From NCBI RefSeq assembly GCF_046719765.1, contig NZ_JABEBY010000002.1, positions 152,063 through 216,062 on the forward strand: DNA of 64,000 nt, written 5' to 3'. Under the pieces are notes generated by a model. It did not search any database and was not told where the DNA came from. It saw only the letters and a list, made by a program, of their open reading frames with translations. Positions 19,264 through 28,159 of this stretch are shown here, piece by piece; within the stretch, counting starts at the first letter, position 1, and each line of letters begins with the position of its first letter. Source of the DNA: Halonotius sp046719765 (GTDB taxonomy: Archaea; Halobacteriota; Halobacteria; Halobacteriales; Haloferacaceae). The position numbers and the translations under genes were made by a program.

Positions 19264-20561
19264 TGGCAATCCGCGAGGATGTGATCGTCATCGGCGGCGG
19301 CCTCGCCGGTTCGATGGCCGCTCTTGAGGCGGCCGACGGCGACGCCTCAGTCCGACTTATCACCCACAAAAAGAGCACACTGCGCCACGCCAGCGGGCTG
19401 ATCGACGTGCTCGGCTATCTCGACGAGGAAGAGCCGGTTGCTGATCCCTTTGCGGCAATCAGCGAACTGCCGGATGATCACCCCTACTCGATCGCCGGCG
19501 CGGCCGCGGTTCGCGATGGGCTCGCCCGCTTCGATGAGGCGGTCGGCGACACCTATCAGGGCGACCACACCGACAGCAACGCCCTCCTGCCGACGTTCGG
19601 CGGCGCGATCAAACCGACCGCCCGGTATCCCGACGCCGCCGCGGCCGGCCTCGCCAGCGACAGCCGCGACATGTTGGTCGTCGGCTTCGAGGAGCTCACC
19701 GAGTACAACGCCGGGATGTTGGCCGACCACCTCGACGCTGCCGACGTGCCGTTCGACGTTGACGGCGTTGAGCTCAACTTCCCCGGCGAGTACGCCAACG
19801 ACTCCCGGGTGACGCGGTTCGCCAAACGCCTGGATGCCAACGAGGATGTCGACCACGACGGCCGGACGATGGGTGCTCGCCAGGCGCTCGCAGCGTCGGT
19901 CGAACCCCACCTCGGCGACGCCGAACGTGTCGGCTTCCCGGCCTTCCTCGGCGACGACCACGCGGCCGACGTGCGGGCCGATCTCGAACGCGAACTCGGC
20001 GTCGACGTGTTCGAGATCCCGATGGGGCCGCCGAGCTTCCCCGGGATGCGGCTGGCCGACCGGCTGAAAGCCGCCGTCGACGACGCCGGGATTCATATCT
20101 CCGCCGGCAATCCGGTCATCGACTACGAGGCTGACGGCGACGAAATCGAGGCCGTCATCGTCGACAGCAAGGGTCGGGAGGTGCCACACCACGCCGAGGA
20201 GTTCATCCTTGCGACCGGCGGACTTGTCGGCAAGGGGATCGACTCCGACCGTGACGGCACCGTCAAGGAGCCGGTCTTTGACTGCCACATTCCACACTCA
20301 GACGACCGGTATGACTGGTTCGACGAGGAGGCCTTTGGCAACCAGCCGTTCGCCCACTTTGGCGTCCGGATCGATGAGGGGATGCGCCCGTTGGACGCCG
20401 ACGGCTCCCCGGAGTTCAGCAATCTCCGGGCGGCCGGCGGCGTCGTCGGCGGGACGGATCCGGTCGCCGAGAAATCCCAAAGCGGGATATCGCTGACGAC
20501 CGCCGCGGTCGCGGGGCAACGGGCGCGTGAACGAGCTGCGAAACGAGAGGTGAGCCAATGA
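19263..20561 (+). CDS. glpB: Anaerobic-type glycerol-3-phosphate dehydrogenase subunit B
   Basis: The 432-residue flavin-binding subunit has the dinucleotide fold VIVIGGGLAGSMAALEA at residues 8-24, then STLRHASGLIDVLGY. The substrate-side region includes GPPSFPGMRLADRLKAA and the C-terminal GGVVGGTDPVAEKSQSGIS. In the GlpABC complex, subunit B carries a second flavin and links GlpA to the iron-sulfur subunit GlpC. It shares one base with glpA and four (ATGA) with glpC, a tight three-gene operon. Confidence 0.95.
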   Translation: MAIREDVIVIGGGLAGSMAALEAADGDASVRLITHKKSTLRHASGLIDVLGYLDEEEPVADPFAAISELPDDHPYSIAGAAAVRDGLARFDEAVGDTYQGDHTDSNALLPTFGGAIKPTARYPDAAAAGLASDSRDMLVVGFEELTEYNAGMLADHLDAADVPFDVDGVELNFPGEYANDSRVTRFAKRLDANEDVDHDGRTMGARQALAASVEPHLGDAERVGFPAFLGDDHAADVRADLERELGVDVFEIPMGPPSFPGMRLADRLKAAVDDAGIHISAGNPVIDYEADGDEIEAVIVDSKGREVPHHAEEFILATGGLVGKGIDSDRDGTVKEPVFDCHIPHSDDRYDWFDEEAFGNQPFAHFGVRIDEGMRPLDADGSPEFSNLRAAGGVVGGTDPVAEKSQSGISLTTAAVAGQRARERAAKREVSQ

Positions 20562-21862
20562 GCGACGCACAACAACCAACTGATTTCGATGCCACGACGA
20601 CAGTAGATGAGTACGAGCCGGTCGATGTCTTCCCGTCCAGTGAGGATATGGATCTCCGGCCGGGTGCCGACAACTGTTACAAATGCACGAGTTGTGACAC
20701 GTCCTGTCCGGTCGCGGAGGTCGAAGAGGACTTCCCCGGACCGAAGTTCCAAGGGCCCGAGCAGTGGCGGCTCAAACGCCACGAGGATGTCGACATCGAC
20801 GACTCGATCCTCGAGTGTTCGAACTGTATGCGGTGTGACGACGCCTGTCCGTCGAGCGTCCCGCTGAGCCAGATGCACAACACCGCCCGCGGGGAGTACG
20901 TCGAAGAGCATATGGACAAGCTCTCCAGAAACTACATCCGCAACCGGATCCTCTCGAACTACCGGACGATGGCCTCGATCGGCAGCAAGGTGCCACGGCT
21001 CGCCAACTTCGTGATGGGACTGGGCATCACGAGCTACCTCGGCGAGAAGATCATGGGCATCCCCAGCGAGCGGGATGTTCCGGAGTTCGCCACCGAGACT
21101 TTCCGGAGCTGGTTCAAGAAGCGCGGCGGCTCGAAGGTCAGCAACCCGGACAAGCAGGTCGCCTATTTCCACGGCTGTTACTCCAACTACAACACCGTCG
21201 AGGTCGGCAAGGCGATGGTGCGTGTCTTCGAGGAGTTCGGCTACGAGGTGCTGGTGCCGAAACAGCAGTGTTCCGGCACGCCGATGTTTGCTAACGGGAT
21301 GCTGAAAGACGCCCGCCGCGAGGCGGAGGTCAACGTCCGCGAGCTCGGCGAGGCCATCGACAACGGCGCGGAGGTCATCGCCTCATGTACGTCCTGTTCG
21401 ATGGCACTCCGCCAGGAGTACCCTGAGCTGTTCGATATCGACGGCGTCGAGGAGCTCTCCGAGCACACCTGGGAGGCCCTTGAGTTCCTCCGTGTTAACG
21501 AGGATCTTGGCCAAGCGATCCAGGAAAGCGAGGTTGACCCGCAGGCATTCGCCTACCACGCGCCGTGTCACGCCCGCAATCAGGGCCTCGACCGACAGGC
21601 CGTTGAGCTCTTCCGTGATCTCGACGGCGTCACCATCGAGGATGTCGGTGACTCCTGTTCGGGGATCTCGGGAACCTACGGCTGGAAGTCCAACCACTAC
21701 GAGACCTCGATGAAGATCGGCGCGGAGATGTTCGAGCATATGGAACACGCGGAGGGCGACGTGGGGATGACCGAGTGTCCGACCTGTGCGATGCAGATGA
21801 ACCACGGGACGGGCTACGAGATCCGCCACCCCCTGGAGCTGCTCGAAAAAGCCCTCGTATAA
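20558..21862 (+). CDS. glpC: Anaerobic-type glycerol-3-phosphate dehydrogenase iron-sulfur subunit C
   Basis: The 434-residue subunit has two [4Fe-4S] ferredoxin motifs, C40YKC43TSC46DTSC50P and C87SNC90MRC93DDAC97P. Two cysteine-rich CCG domains follow (HGCYSNYN, CSGTPM, CTSCSMAL; APCHARNQG, DSCSGISGTYG, ECPTCAMQM). It anchors GlpAB and passes electrons to the quinone pool, probably menaquinone in this lineage. It is translationally coupled to glpB by an ATGA overlap. The following 155 nt hold the promoter of the second glpA-like gene. Confidence 0.95.
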   Translation: MSDAQQPTDFDATTTVDEYEPVDVFPSSEDMDLRPGADNCYKCTSCDTSCPVAEVEEDFPGPKFQGPEQWRLKRHEDVDIDDSILECSNCMRCDDACPSSVPLSQMHNTARGEYVEEHMDKLSRNYIRNRILSNYRTMASIGSKVPRLANFVMGLGITSYLGEKIMGIPSERDVPEFATETFRSWFKKRGGSKVSNPDKQVAYFHGCYSNYNTVEVGKAMVRVFEEFGYEVLVPKQQCSGTPMFANGMLKDARREAEVNVRELGEAIDNGAEVIASCTSCSMALRQEYPELFDIDGVEELSEHTWEALEFLRVNEDLGQAIQESEVDPQAFAYHAPCHARNQGLDRQAVELFRDLDGVTIEDVGDSCSGISGTYGWKSNHYETSMKIGAEMFEHMEHAEGDVGMTECPTCAMQMNHGTGYEIRHPLELLEKALV

Positions 21863-22017
21863 CCGCTGTTTCTCCCCGCTTGCTGTTGCTGTCGATCACG
21901 TCACTCCCAACATCGCAGGCGTCGATCGCTGATGCTGGGGTTTTTGACTGTGGGAACCATACACATGTTGCTCCCGGTTCGCGCACGCGATACTAAAACA
22001 TGCCGGAAGCTGAATCC

Positions 22018-23280
22018 ATGGCTCACACAACCGTACTCGTAATCGGCGGCGGCGGCACCGGTGTTGGAACAGCACGTGATCTCGCCCTTCGCGGCGTCGA
22101 CGTGACGCTGGTCGAACGCGGTGGCCTCGCCAGCGGCACCTCGGGCAGCTCACACGGGCTGTTACACAGCGGCGCGCGGTACGCCGAATCGGATCCAGAG
22201 GGGGCCGCCGAGTGTATCGATGAAAACGAGACGCTTCGGGAGATCGCTGGCCACTGTATCAACGACACCGGTGGCCTGTTCGTCCAGCTGGAACAGGATG
22301 ATCCCGACTACTTCGAGGCAAAACTCGAGGCCTGCCACGAACACGGGATCGACGCCGAGGTCATCGATGGCGACGAGGCACGCAACCGTGTTCCCGACCT
22401 CAGCGACGGGGTTGAACGGGCGATGGTCGTCCCCGACGCGGCGATCTATCCCTCCCGACTTACCGCGGCCAACGCCGAAAGCGCGGCCAACCACGGCGCG
22501 ACGATCCACACCAACGCGCCGGTGACCGATATCACCGTGGCCGACGGCCGCATCGAGCGTGTCGAGGTCGGCGGCGAGGCAAACACGACCATCGAGCCGG
22601 CGTACGTTGTCAACGCGACCGGCGCGTGGGCCGACAAGATCGGCGCGATGGCCGGCGTTGACTTCGAGATGAAGCCAACCAAGGGTGTCATGCTCAGCGT
22701 CGAATACGAGGGCCTTGAGCCGGTGCTCAACCGCTGCCGGGAGCCATCCGACGGCGATATCATCATCCCACACGAGGGTGAGGCTGTCCTCGGCACGACA
22801 AGCATCGAGGTTGACGATCCGGATGACTACCCCAAAGAAGAGTGGGAGGTCGAGCGGATGTTCGAGGAGTGCGGTGCGATGGTTCCCGGCATCGAAACCC
22901 ATGAGATCCGTCGCAAATGGTGGGCGTGTCGCCCGCTGTACGCACCCGACGAAAGCGGCCGGGCGGACTCCGGAACGGGCGACGAACGCGGCATCTCGCG
23001 GGATTTCACGCTGCTGGATCACGCCGACGATGGGGTCGAAAACTTCGCCAGTGTTGTCGGTGGTAAGCTGACCACCTACCGGATGATGGCTGAGGCAACC
23101 GCCGATCACGTCGCCGCGGAGTTGGGCGTTGCTGCGTCCTCGACGACAGCCACGGAGCAACTCCCCGGGGCGTCTGACCCTGCTGAACTCGATCGCTTGG
23201 TCGCCAAATACAGCGAACCACAGCCGACCGACGCCGGTGTCGTCGCCGATCTGTCCGAGTCGACCGCTGCCGGCGACTGA
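22018..23280 (+). CDS. GlpA paralogue lacking the [2Fe-2S] domain
   Basis: The 420-residue FAD protein is closely similar to the first part of GlpA (VLVIGGGGTGVGTARDLALR, GTSGSSHGLLHSGARYAES, VVGGKLTTYRMM). It ends where GlpA continues into its BFD-like iron-sulfur domain. It therefore looks like a catalytic FAD subunit that either uses the GlpBC partners or acts alone as a glycerol-3-phosphate (or similar hydroxy-acid) oxidoreductase. ATG 22018 is chosen because GATACTAAAA (21989-21998) lies about 25 nt upstream, fitting leaderless initiation; an ATG at 22000 would abut the TATA box. It has its own promoter 155 nt after glpC. Confidence 0.88.
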   Translation: MAHTTVLVIGGGGTGVGTARDLALRGVDVTLVERGGLASGTSGSSHGLLHSGARYAESDPEGAAECIDENETLREIAGHCINDTGGLFVQLEQDDPDYFEAKLEACHEHGIDAEVIDGDEARNRVPDLSDGVERAMVVPDAAIYPSRLTAANAESAANHGATIHTNAPVTDITVADGRIERVEVGGEANTTIEPAYVVNATGAWADKIGAMAGVDFEMKPTKGVMLSVEYEGLEPVLNRCREPSDGDIIIPHEGEAVLGTTSIEVDDPDDYPKEEWEVERMFEECGAMVPGIETHEIRRKWWACRPLYAPDESGRADSGTGDERGISRDFTLLDHADDGVENFASVVGGKLTTYRMMAEATADHVAAELGVAASSTTATEQLPGASDPAELDRLVAKYSEPQPTDAGVVADLSESTAAGD

Positions 23281-23371
23281 GGCGGCTGGTGTGACCGCCG
23301 GTAGCTGCTCGGGGACGGATCCACCGACCGGCTGTCCGGTAGTTTATCGGGTTCCGTTCTTTACGGCAGCT

Positions 23372-24016
23372 ATGCCCTCCGATTCCGACGCCGATGCGGT
23401 GCGGGATCGGTTAGTTGAGCAGCCAGCAGACGGTGGTGAGAGTCCGCTTACCGACGCCCCGGCCGGGGTGCGACACCCGGCCCGTCGTGGCGGCCGTGTC
23501 ACCGACGTGCCCGTCGTCGCCGCGCGGCTGACGCTGACCGACGAGACGCTGCTGTTTCGGGCGGCCGACGGCGACCTCGCTGACTTCGATATCCGGCTCG
23601 CCGATATCATCTATCTCAGAGACGGCCAACAGGAGGTCAACGGAGAGCCCGTCGAGAGCCTTGTTCTCCGCCATATCGACCCACCTGCCGATGCCGTGAC
23701 GACGAAGGTGAGCCTCTGGGATGCCGACGCCCACGACCGACTCACCACGGTTGTCACCGACTACTACCGACAGCACCGGGAGGCTGTCGCCGAACTGGAG
23801 CTGTCGACCCAACAGCTGGAGGTTCTCGTCACCGCCTACTCAGCCGGTCGTGAGTTCGATCCTGCGAGTATGCTTCCGAAGGCGGCCGACGACATCGCCG
23901 CCATCTTCGACCCGCTTCGCCGCGCCGACCTCCTCCGAGAGGGCGACACCGGCGTCTTCCTCACCGGGCGCGGTCACATGGTTGTCAACGAAACCCTCGA
24001 TGACGAAACCATGTAA
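23372..24016 (+). CDS. Short CheF-family taxis protein
   Basis: The 214-residue protein matches the C-terminal two thirds of the archaeal CheF family. CheF links CheY to the archaellum motor and is unique to archaea. Shared features are RRGGRVTDVPVVAARLTL, a beta-rich middle with SLVLRHIDPPADAVTTKV, the helix-turn-helix-like tail LSTQQLEVLVTAYSAG, PLRRADLL and LTGRGHMVVNE. Standard CheF proteins are near 280-300 residues with an extra N-terminal domain that is missing here. Instead there are about 45 acidic, poorly conserved residues. The gene is 91 nt after the glpA paralogue. It may be a specialised adaptor or a non-motor regulator. Confidence 0.65.
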   Translation: MPSDSDADAVRDRLVEQPADGGESPLTDAPAGVRHPARRGGRVTDVPVVAARLTLTDETLLFRAADGDLADFDIRLADIIYLRDGQQEVNGEPVESLVLRHIDPPADAVTTKVSLWDADAHDRLTTVVTDYYRQHREAVAELELSTQQLEVLVTAYSAGREFDPASMLPKAADDIAAIFDPLRRADLLREGDTGVFLTGRGHMVVNETLDDETM

Positions 24017-24117
24017 CCCCCGGTCGTTGCAGTATCGGCACCGCGCTGGCAGTAGTGGTTGCGCCACCGATGCCGCCGATCCGAGTGTTCTTATTCTCCG
24101 GTCGACTCGGTCACGCT

Positions 24118-25548
24118 ATGTTCCGGGATCGGTCGGCCGCGATCGCCGACAATCAGCCGCGAATCGGTGCCGGCGCGGCGGTCACCACCGGTTCCGACGG
24201 ACCGCTTATTCTGATCACGGGTGTCGGCTGCCCAAACCAACTCCGCTCGTGGGTCGACGGCCGCCTGCAGGATCGCGCCTGCGGGATCATCGCCGACGCA
24301 AACCGGGAGGCTGTTGGCGTCGCGGCGGCGGATCTCGATGCCGACGGGACGGAAGAACTCTACGTTCACAACGCTGACACCGACGGCGGCTCCTGTGGGA
24401 CAACCGATCTCTTGCTCAACCGCATCGATCACAACGGGCGGCAAGTCTGGTGTGATGCGTTCGCCCACGCGGTCAACGCCGACCGTGGCAACCTCACCGC
24501 CGGCCGGTCGGTCGCCGCCCTCGACCGGTTTGGCACCGGCCGCTACGGGATGGTTGTCGCCAGCTCCGCGGCGACGACCCGCTGTTATGAGCTCGGCGAC
24601 GACGGCGAGATCACCGATATGGCCGATGTGGTTGGGTTGGATATCAGCTGTGAGGCGCGCTCGCTGCTCGCCGCTCCGCTTGTCACCGATCGCATGGATC
24701 TGTTCGTCGGCGTCGACGGCGGCTCCAACCGCTTGTTCCGCAACGATGGGGGCCACTTCGTCGATGTCGCCGCCGAGCAGGGCGTGGCTGCCCCGGCGGC
24801 TGACGCCCGCGGCGCGACGCTCATCGACACCGGTGACGGAGCCTTCGCCATCGCGGTCGCGGGTTGGGAGGCTGACTCCCATCTTTTTGTGCCGAGCAAT
24901 GGGGGGTTCACCGACCGCTCGCCGTCGGCGTTCACCGCACCGACACAGGCGCGTACGCTGCTGGCGGCGGATTTCGACAACGACGGCCGCCAGGAGCTGT
25001 TTGTCAACGTCTGTGGTGGCCCCAACCGCCTCCTTGCGCCTGTCGTCGACATCGACCCTGGTGGCGGAGCAGGCGACCAAACGGCCACAGATCGCCAGCC
25101 AGCCGCGTGGGAGTCCCGCTCGCTTGGCGCGGCGGCCGAACCCGAGATGCGTGGCACCGGCGCGGTCGTCGCCGACCTCGACGCCGATGGCCGGCTGGAA
25201 CTGTTGGTCGTTCACGGCGACGGCGACGCCCAGCCGCTATCGCTGTATGACGCTCCAACCGACAACGACTGGCTCCGCGTCCGGCCAACGACCCAGTACG
25301 GCGCGGCAGCCCGCGGCGCGGTCGTCACCCTCGATACCGACTGCGGCCGCCATCGACGCGTGATCGACGCCGGCAGCGGCTATCTTTGCCAGTCGGAGCC
25401 GGTTGCCCACTTCGGTCTCGGCGGTGCGACCACGCCCAAACAGACGCCTCGCCGGCTCACGGTTCGCTGGCTCGATGGCCGGGAGCGAACGATCGACGAC
25501 CCCACCCCGAAGACGACCCACGAGATCGCCCACCCCGCCAGCGAGTAG
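24118..25548 (+). CDS. CRTAC1-like protein with FG-GAP repeats and ASPIC/UnbV domain
   Basis: The 476-residue protein has several beta-propeller repeats with Ca2+-binding loops, such as DLDADGTEELYVHN (about 85), DFDNDGRQELFVNV (about 285) and DLDADGRLELLVVH (about 355). The C-terminal ASPIC/UnbV region includes RRLTVRWLDGRERTID. CRTAC1-type proteins are usually extracellular, but no signal peptide is seen with the start at 24118. That start follows a TTCTTATTC box by about 27 nt. Either it is cytoplasmic or it is exported by an unrecognised route. Function is unknown; a glycerate kinase gene follows. Confidence 0.82.
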   Translation: MFRDRSAAIADNQPRIGAGAAVTTGSDGPLILITGVGCPNQLRSWVDGRLQDRACGIIADANREAVGVAAADLDADGTEELYVHNADTDGGSCGTTDLLLNRIDHNGRQVWCDAFAHAVNADRGNLTAGRSVAALDRFGTGRYGMVVASSAATTRCYELGDDGEITDMADVVGLDISCEARSLLAAPLVTDRMDLFVGVDGGSNRLFRNDGGHFVDVAAEQGVAAPAADARGATLIDTGDGAFAIAVAGWEADSHLFVPSNGGFTDRSPSAFTAPTQARTLLAADFDNDGRQELFVNVCGGPNRLLAPVVDIDPGGGAGDQTATDRQPAAWESRSLGAAAEPEMRGTGAVVADLDADGRLELLVVHGDGDAQPLSLYDAPTDNDWLRVRPTTQYGAAARGAVVTLDTDCGRHRRVIDAGSGYLCQSEPVAHFGLGGATTPKQTPRRLTVRWLDGRERTIDDPTPKTTHEIAHPASE

Positions 25549-25601
25549 CGGGTGCGGTGGTCGATCGCCCCGAGCTTTTTGCGTCCGTCCCACCCAGTAG
25601 T

Positions 25602-26999
25602 ATGACAGTGATCCGGAACCGCGACCACCTGCCAGATTCCCCTGCTCACGAGGTTGCCCTCGACTGTCTCACCGCCGGGATCGAGGCCGCCGATCCCGCG
25701 CGACTGACCCGTGAGGCGGTGTCACTGGCGGACGGGACGCTGACCGTCGGCGACGCGAGCTACGACCTCGCAGACTACGACGAGGTGATCGTCCTCGGCG
25801 GCGGGAAGGCCGCGGCCGTCGTCGCCACGGAGCTGGCGGCGATCCTCGGCGACCACCTCGATTGTGGCCTCGTTGTCACCGATTCGCCGGATGCCTCGCC
25901 CGTCTCGACGCAGCGTATCGAGGTGCTTGCCGGCGATCATCCGATCCCCAGCGAACGCGGCATCGAGAGTACCCGCCGGCTGTTGGACGCCGCCGCGGCC
26001 GCCGACGCGTCGACGCTGATCCTCGGTGTCATCACCGGTGGCGGCAGCGCGCTCATGGCCGCTCCTGCGGCAGGGTTCTCGCTGGCCGATCTGGGGGCGA
26101 CGACCGACGCGCTGGTGGCCTCGGGGGCGACGATCGACGAGATCAACGCCGTCCGCAAACACTGTTCGGCGATCAAAGGCGGCCGGCTCGCGGCGGCGAC
26201 TCAGCCCGCCGATGTCTGTTCGCTCGTTGTCAGCGATGTCGTCGGCAACGATCTTGCGACCATTGCCAGCGGCCCCTTTGTGGGGGATCCGACGACATAC
26301 GCCGACGCCGGTGAGGTGATCGATCGCTACGATTGCGATGTGCCAGCAGCCGTTGTCGACCACCTAGATCGCGGCATAGCCGGCGAGATCGAGGAGACGC
26401 CGACGCCCGGCGATCAGATTTTTGAATCGGTGACGACGACGATCATCGGCGACGGGCTGACCGCGGTTCGGGCCGCCGCCGACCGCGCAAGCGAGGCCGG
26501 GTTTGAATCAGTTGTCCTCTTCTCACGGATCCGCGGTGAAGCCCGCGAGGCGGCGAAAACACAGGTGGCGATCGCCGAGGAGAGCCACGCCAGCGGCCAG
26601 CCGATCGCCCCGCCAGCGGTTGTCGTTTCCGGCGGCGAGACAACCGTTACCGTCGAGGGTGACGGGGATGGCGGCCCGAACCAAGAGTTCGCGCTGTCGG
26701 CCGCGGTCGAACTCGCCGCAGCCGCGGCCGACGACAGCAACGACGGCGACGGCGTTGGCGACGGCAACGCGGCTGGCGACACCGTCGTTGCCGCCGTCGA
26801 CACCGACGGGATCGACGGCCCGACCGACGCTGCCGGCGGGATCGTCGACAGCGAGACGGTGACGGCTGCCGCGGGCCGTCGTGCGCTCGCTGCCAATGAC
26901 GCCACACCACTGCTTGCCGAGGCCGACGCGCGCATCGAGACCGGCCCGACCGGGACGAACGTCAACGATCTGCGGGTCGTTGTGGTCGGTGATTCGTGA
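25602..26999 (+). CDS. Glycerate 2-kinase (MOFRL/DUF4147 family)
   Basis: The 465-residue kinase shows the MOFRL-family marks VIVLGGGKAAAVVA, VLAGDHPIPSERGIESTRRL, GVITGGGSALMAAPA, INAVRKHCSAIKGGRLA and GPNQEFALSAA, and near the end TGPTGTNVNDLRV. It phosphorylates D-glycerate to 2-phosphoglycerate, feeding lower glycolysis. Residues about 375-400 carry an Asp/Gly/Asn-rich low-complexity insert between two core segments. The start at 25602 lies about 27 nt after a CTTTTTGCG box. It may link to glycerol metabolism, but the nearest glp gene is over 2 kb away. Confidence 0.88.
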   Translation: MTVIRNRDHLPDSPAHEVALDCLTAGIEAADPARLTREAVSLADGTLTVGDASYDLADYDEVIVLGGGKAAAVVATELAAILGDHLDCGLVVTDSPDASPVSTQRIEVLAGDHPIPSERGIESTRRLLDAAAAADASTLILGVITGGGSALMAAPAAGFSLADLGATTDALVASGATIDEINAVRKHCSAIKGGRLAAATQPADVCSLVVSDVVGNDLATIASGPFVGDPTTYADAGEVIDRYDCDVPAAVVDHLDRGIAGEIEETPTPGDQIFESVTTTIIGDGLTAVRAAADRASEAGFESVVLFSRIRGEAREAAKTQVAIAEESHASGQPIAPPAVVVSGGETTVTVEGDGDGGPNQEFALSAAVELAAAAADDSNDGDGVGDGNAAGDTVVAAVDTDGIDGPTDAAGGIVDSETVTAAAGRRALAANDATPLLAEADARIETGPTGTNVNDLRVVVVGDS

Positions 27000-27063
27000 C
27001 GAAGCGGCAACATCCGTCACGACGAGTAGACAGCTTAACATACCGAGGCCCACCTGTTCCGAT

Positions 27064-27246
27064 ATGGTCGATCCGACATCCGATATCGGGGAGGACGTCG
27101 ACGAGGCTGACGCCCCCGACTGTGCGGTCTGCGGCGAACGTATCATCGAACTGCCGACCCATCGCGTCATCGCCACTGTCGAGGACGGACAGATCGAACA
27201 CACCCACTTTTGCTCCGACGACTGCCGGGCGAGCTACCTGGAGTAA
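27064..27246 (+). CDS. Small two-knuckle zinc protein (MYM/TRASH-like)
   Basis: The 60-residue acidic protein has a CAVCGERI knuckle (about residue 20) and a THFCSDDCRASY knuckle near the end, spaced as in TRASH or MYM-type treble-clef fingers. Such small proteins bind zinc or other metals and may be metal sensors or adaptors. It resembles a halobacterial family I recall as DUF7576. A CTTAACATA box about 25 nt upstream supports ATG 27064 and a leaderless message. Confidence 0.7.
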   Translation: MVDPTSDIGEDVDEADAPDCAVCGERIIELPTHRVIATVEDGQIEHTHFCSDDCRASYLE

Positions 27247-27293
27247 GCCAGCCGCGGGGAGCGTTTTTATGATCCGCGGTGTAACGCTCTGGT

Positions 27294-28019
27294 ATGATCT
27301 CCCTTGAGGATGCAGTCACCGCGCGGCTGGAATCCCACGGCGCGCGCTTTGAGGTACTGATCGATCCCGACGCCGCCCTCGAAATCAAACGCGATGAGTT
27401 CGACGGCGAGCTTGAGGATGTGATCGCCGCCGAGGACGTCTTTGAGGACGCCTCCCGTGGCGACCGGCCCGCCGAAACCGACCTCGAAGATGTCTTTGGC
27501 ACCACCGAGCCACTGGAGATCATCCCCGAGGTGATCACACGCGGTGAGATTCAGATCACCGCCGAGCAGCGACGCGAGATGCAGGAACAGAAGCGCAAAC
27601 AGCTTATCAATACCATCGCGCGCAACGCCGTTAACCCGCAGATGGACGACGCCCCGCACCCGCCGGAGCGGATTGAGCGCGCCCTGGAAGAAGCCGGCTT
27701 CCGGATCGATCCGATGGAGCCCGTCTCCGAGCAGGTCGATGACGCCCTCGAAGATCTTCGCCCGGTGATCCCGATCCGGTTCGACGAGGTGACGATCGCG
27801 GTACAGCTTCCGGCTGACTACGCCGGCAGCGGCCAGGCCGAGGTGCGGCAGTACGGCGAGCTAGAGCGCGAGGAGTGGCAAAGCGACGGCTCGTGGGTCG
27901 GCGTCATCACCTTCCCCGCCGGCCTCCAGAACGACTTCTACGACATGGTCAACGAGCTCACCAGTGGCGAGGCCGAAACACGGGTGATCAAAGACGAAGA
28001 CGACATCAAAACCCGGTGA
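27294..28019 (+). CDS. SBDS ribosome assembly factor
   Basis: The 241-residue protein is the archaeal homologue of Shwachman-Bodian-Diamond protein/Sdo1, which helps mature the large ribosomal subunit by releasing the anti-association factor. Domain I (about 1-85) includes FEVLIDPDAALEIK and DVFEDASRGDRP; domain II includes EVITRGEIQITAEQRREM and NTIARNAVNPQ; domain III holds EEAGFRIDPMEP and a C-terminal ferredoxin-like fold. The length is normal. A TTTTTATGA box lies about 28 nt upstream of the ATG. HflX, another ribosome-associated factor, follows 140 nt downstream. Confidence 0.93.
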   Translation: MISLEDAVTARLESHGARFEVLIDPDAALEIKRDEFDGELEDVIAAEDVFEDASRGDRPAETDLEDVFGTTEPLEIIPEVITRGEIQITAEQRREMQEQKRKQLINTIARNAVNPQMDDAPHPPERIERALEEAGFRIDPMEPVSEQVDDALEDLRPVIPIRFDEVTIAVQLPADYAGSGQAEVRQYGELEREEWQSDGSWVGVITFPAGLQNDFYDMVNELTSGEAETRVIKDEDDIKTR

Positions 28020-28159
28020 CCCGCCGAGAGGTTCTTCATGCTTCCGGCCCATCGTTCGGTATGGACGTGGTTCGCACTGGCCGTCAGTAACGACCGCTTT
28101 GATCGGCCGGCTACCTCCCAGTTCGACCGGTTGACATCCGACCAGCGTGGAGGCCACCG

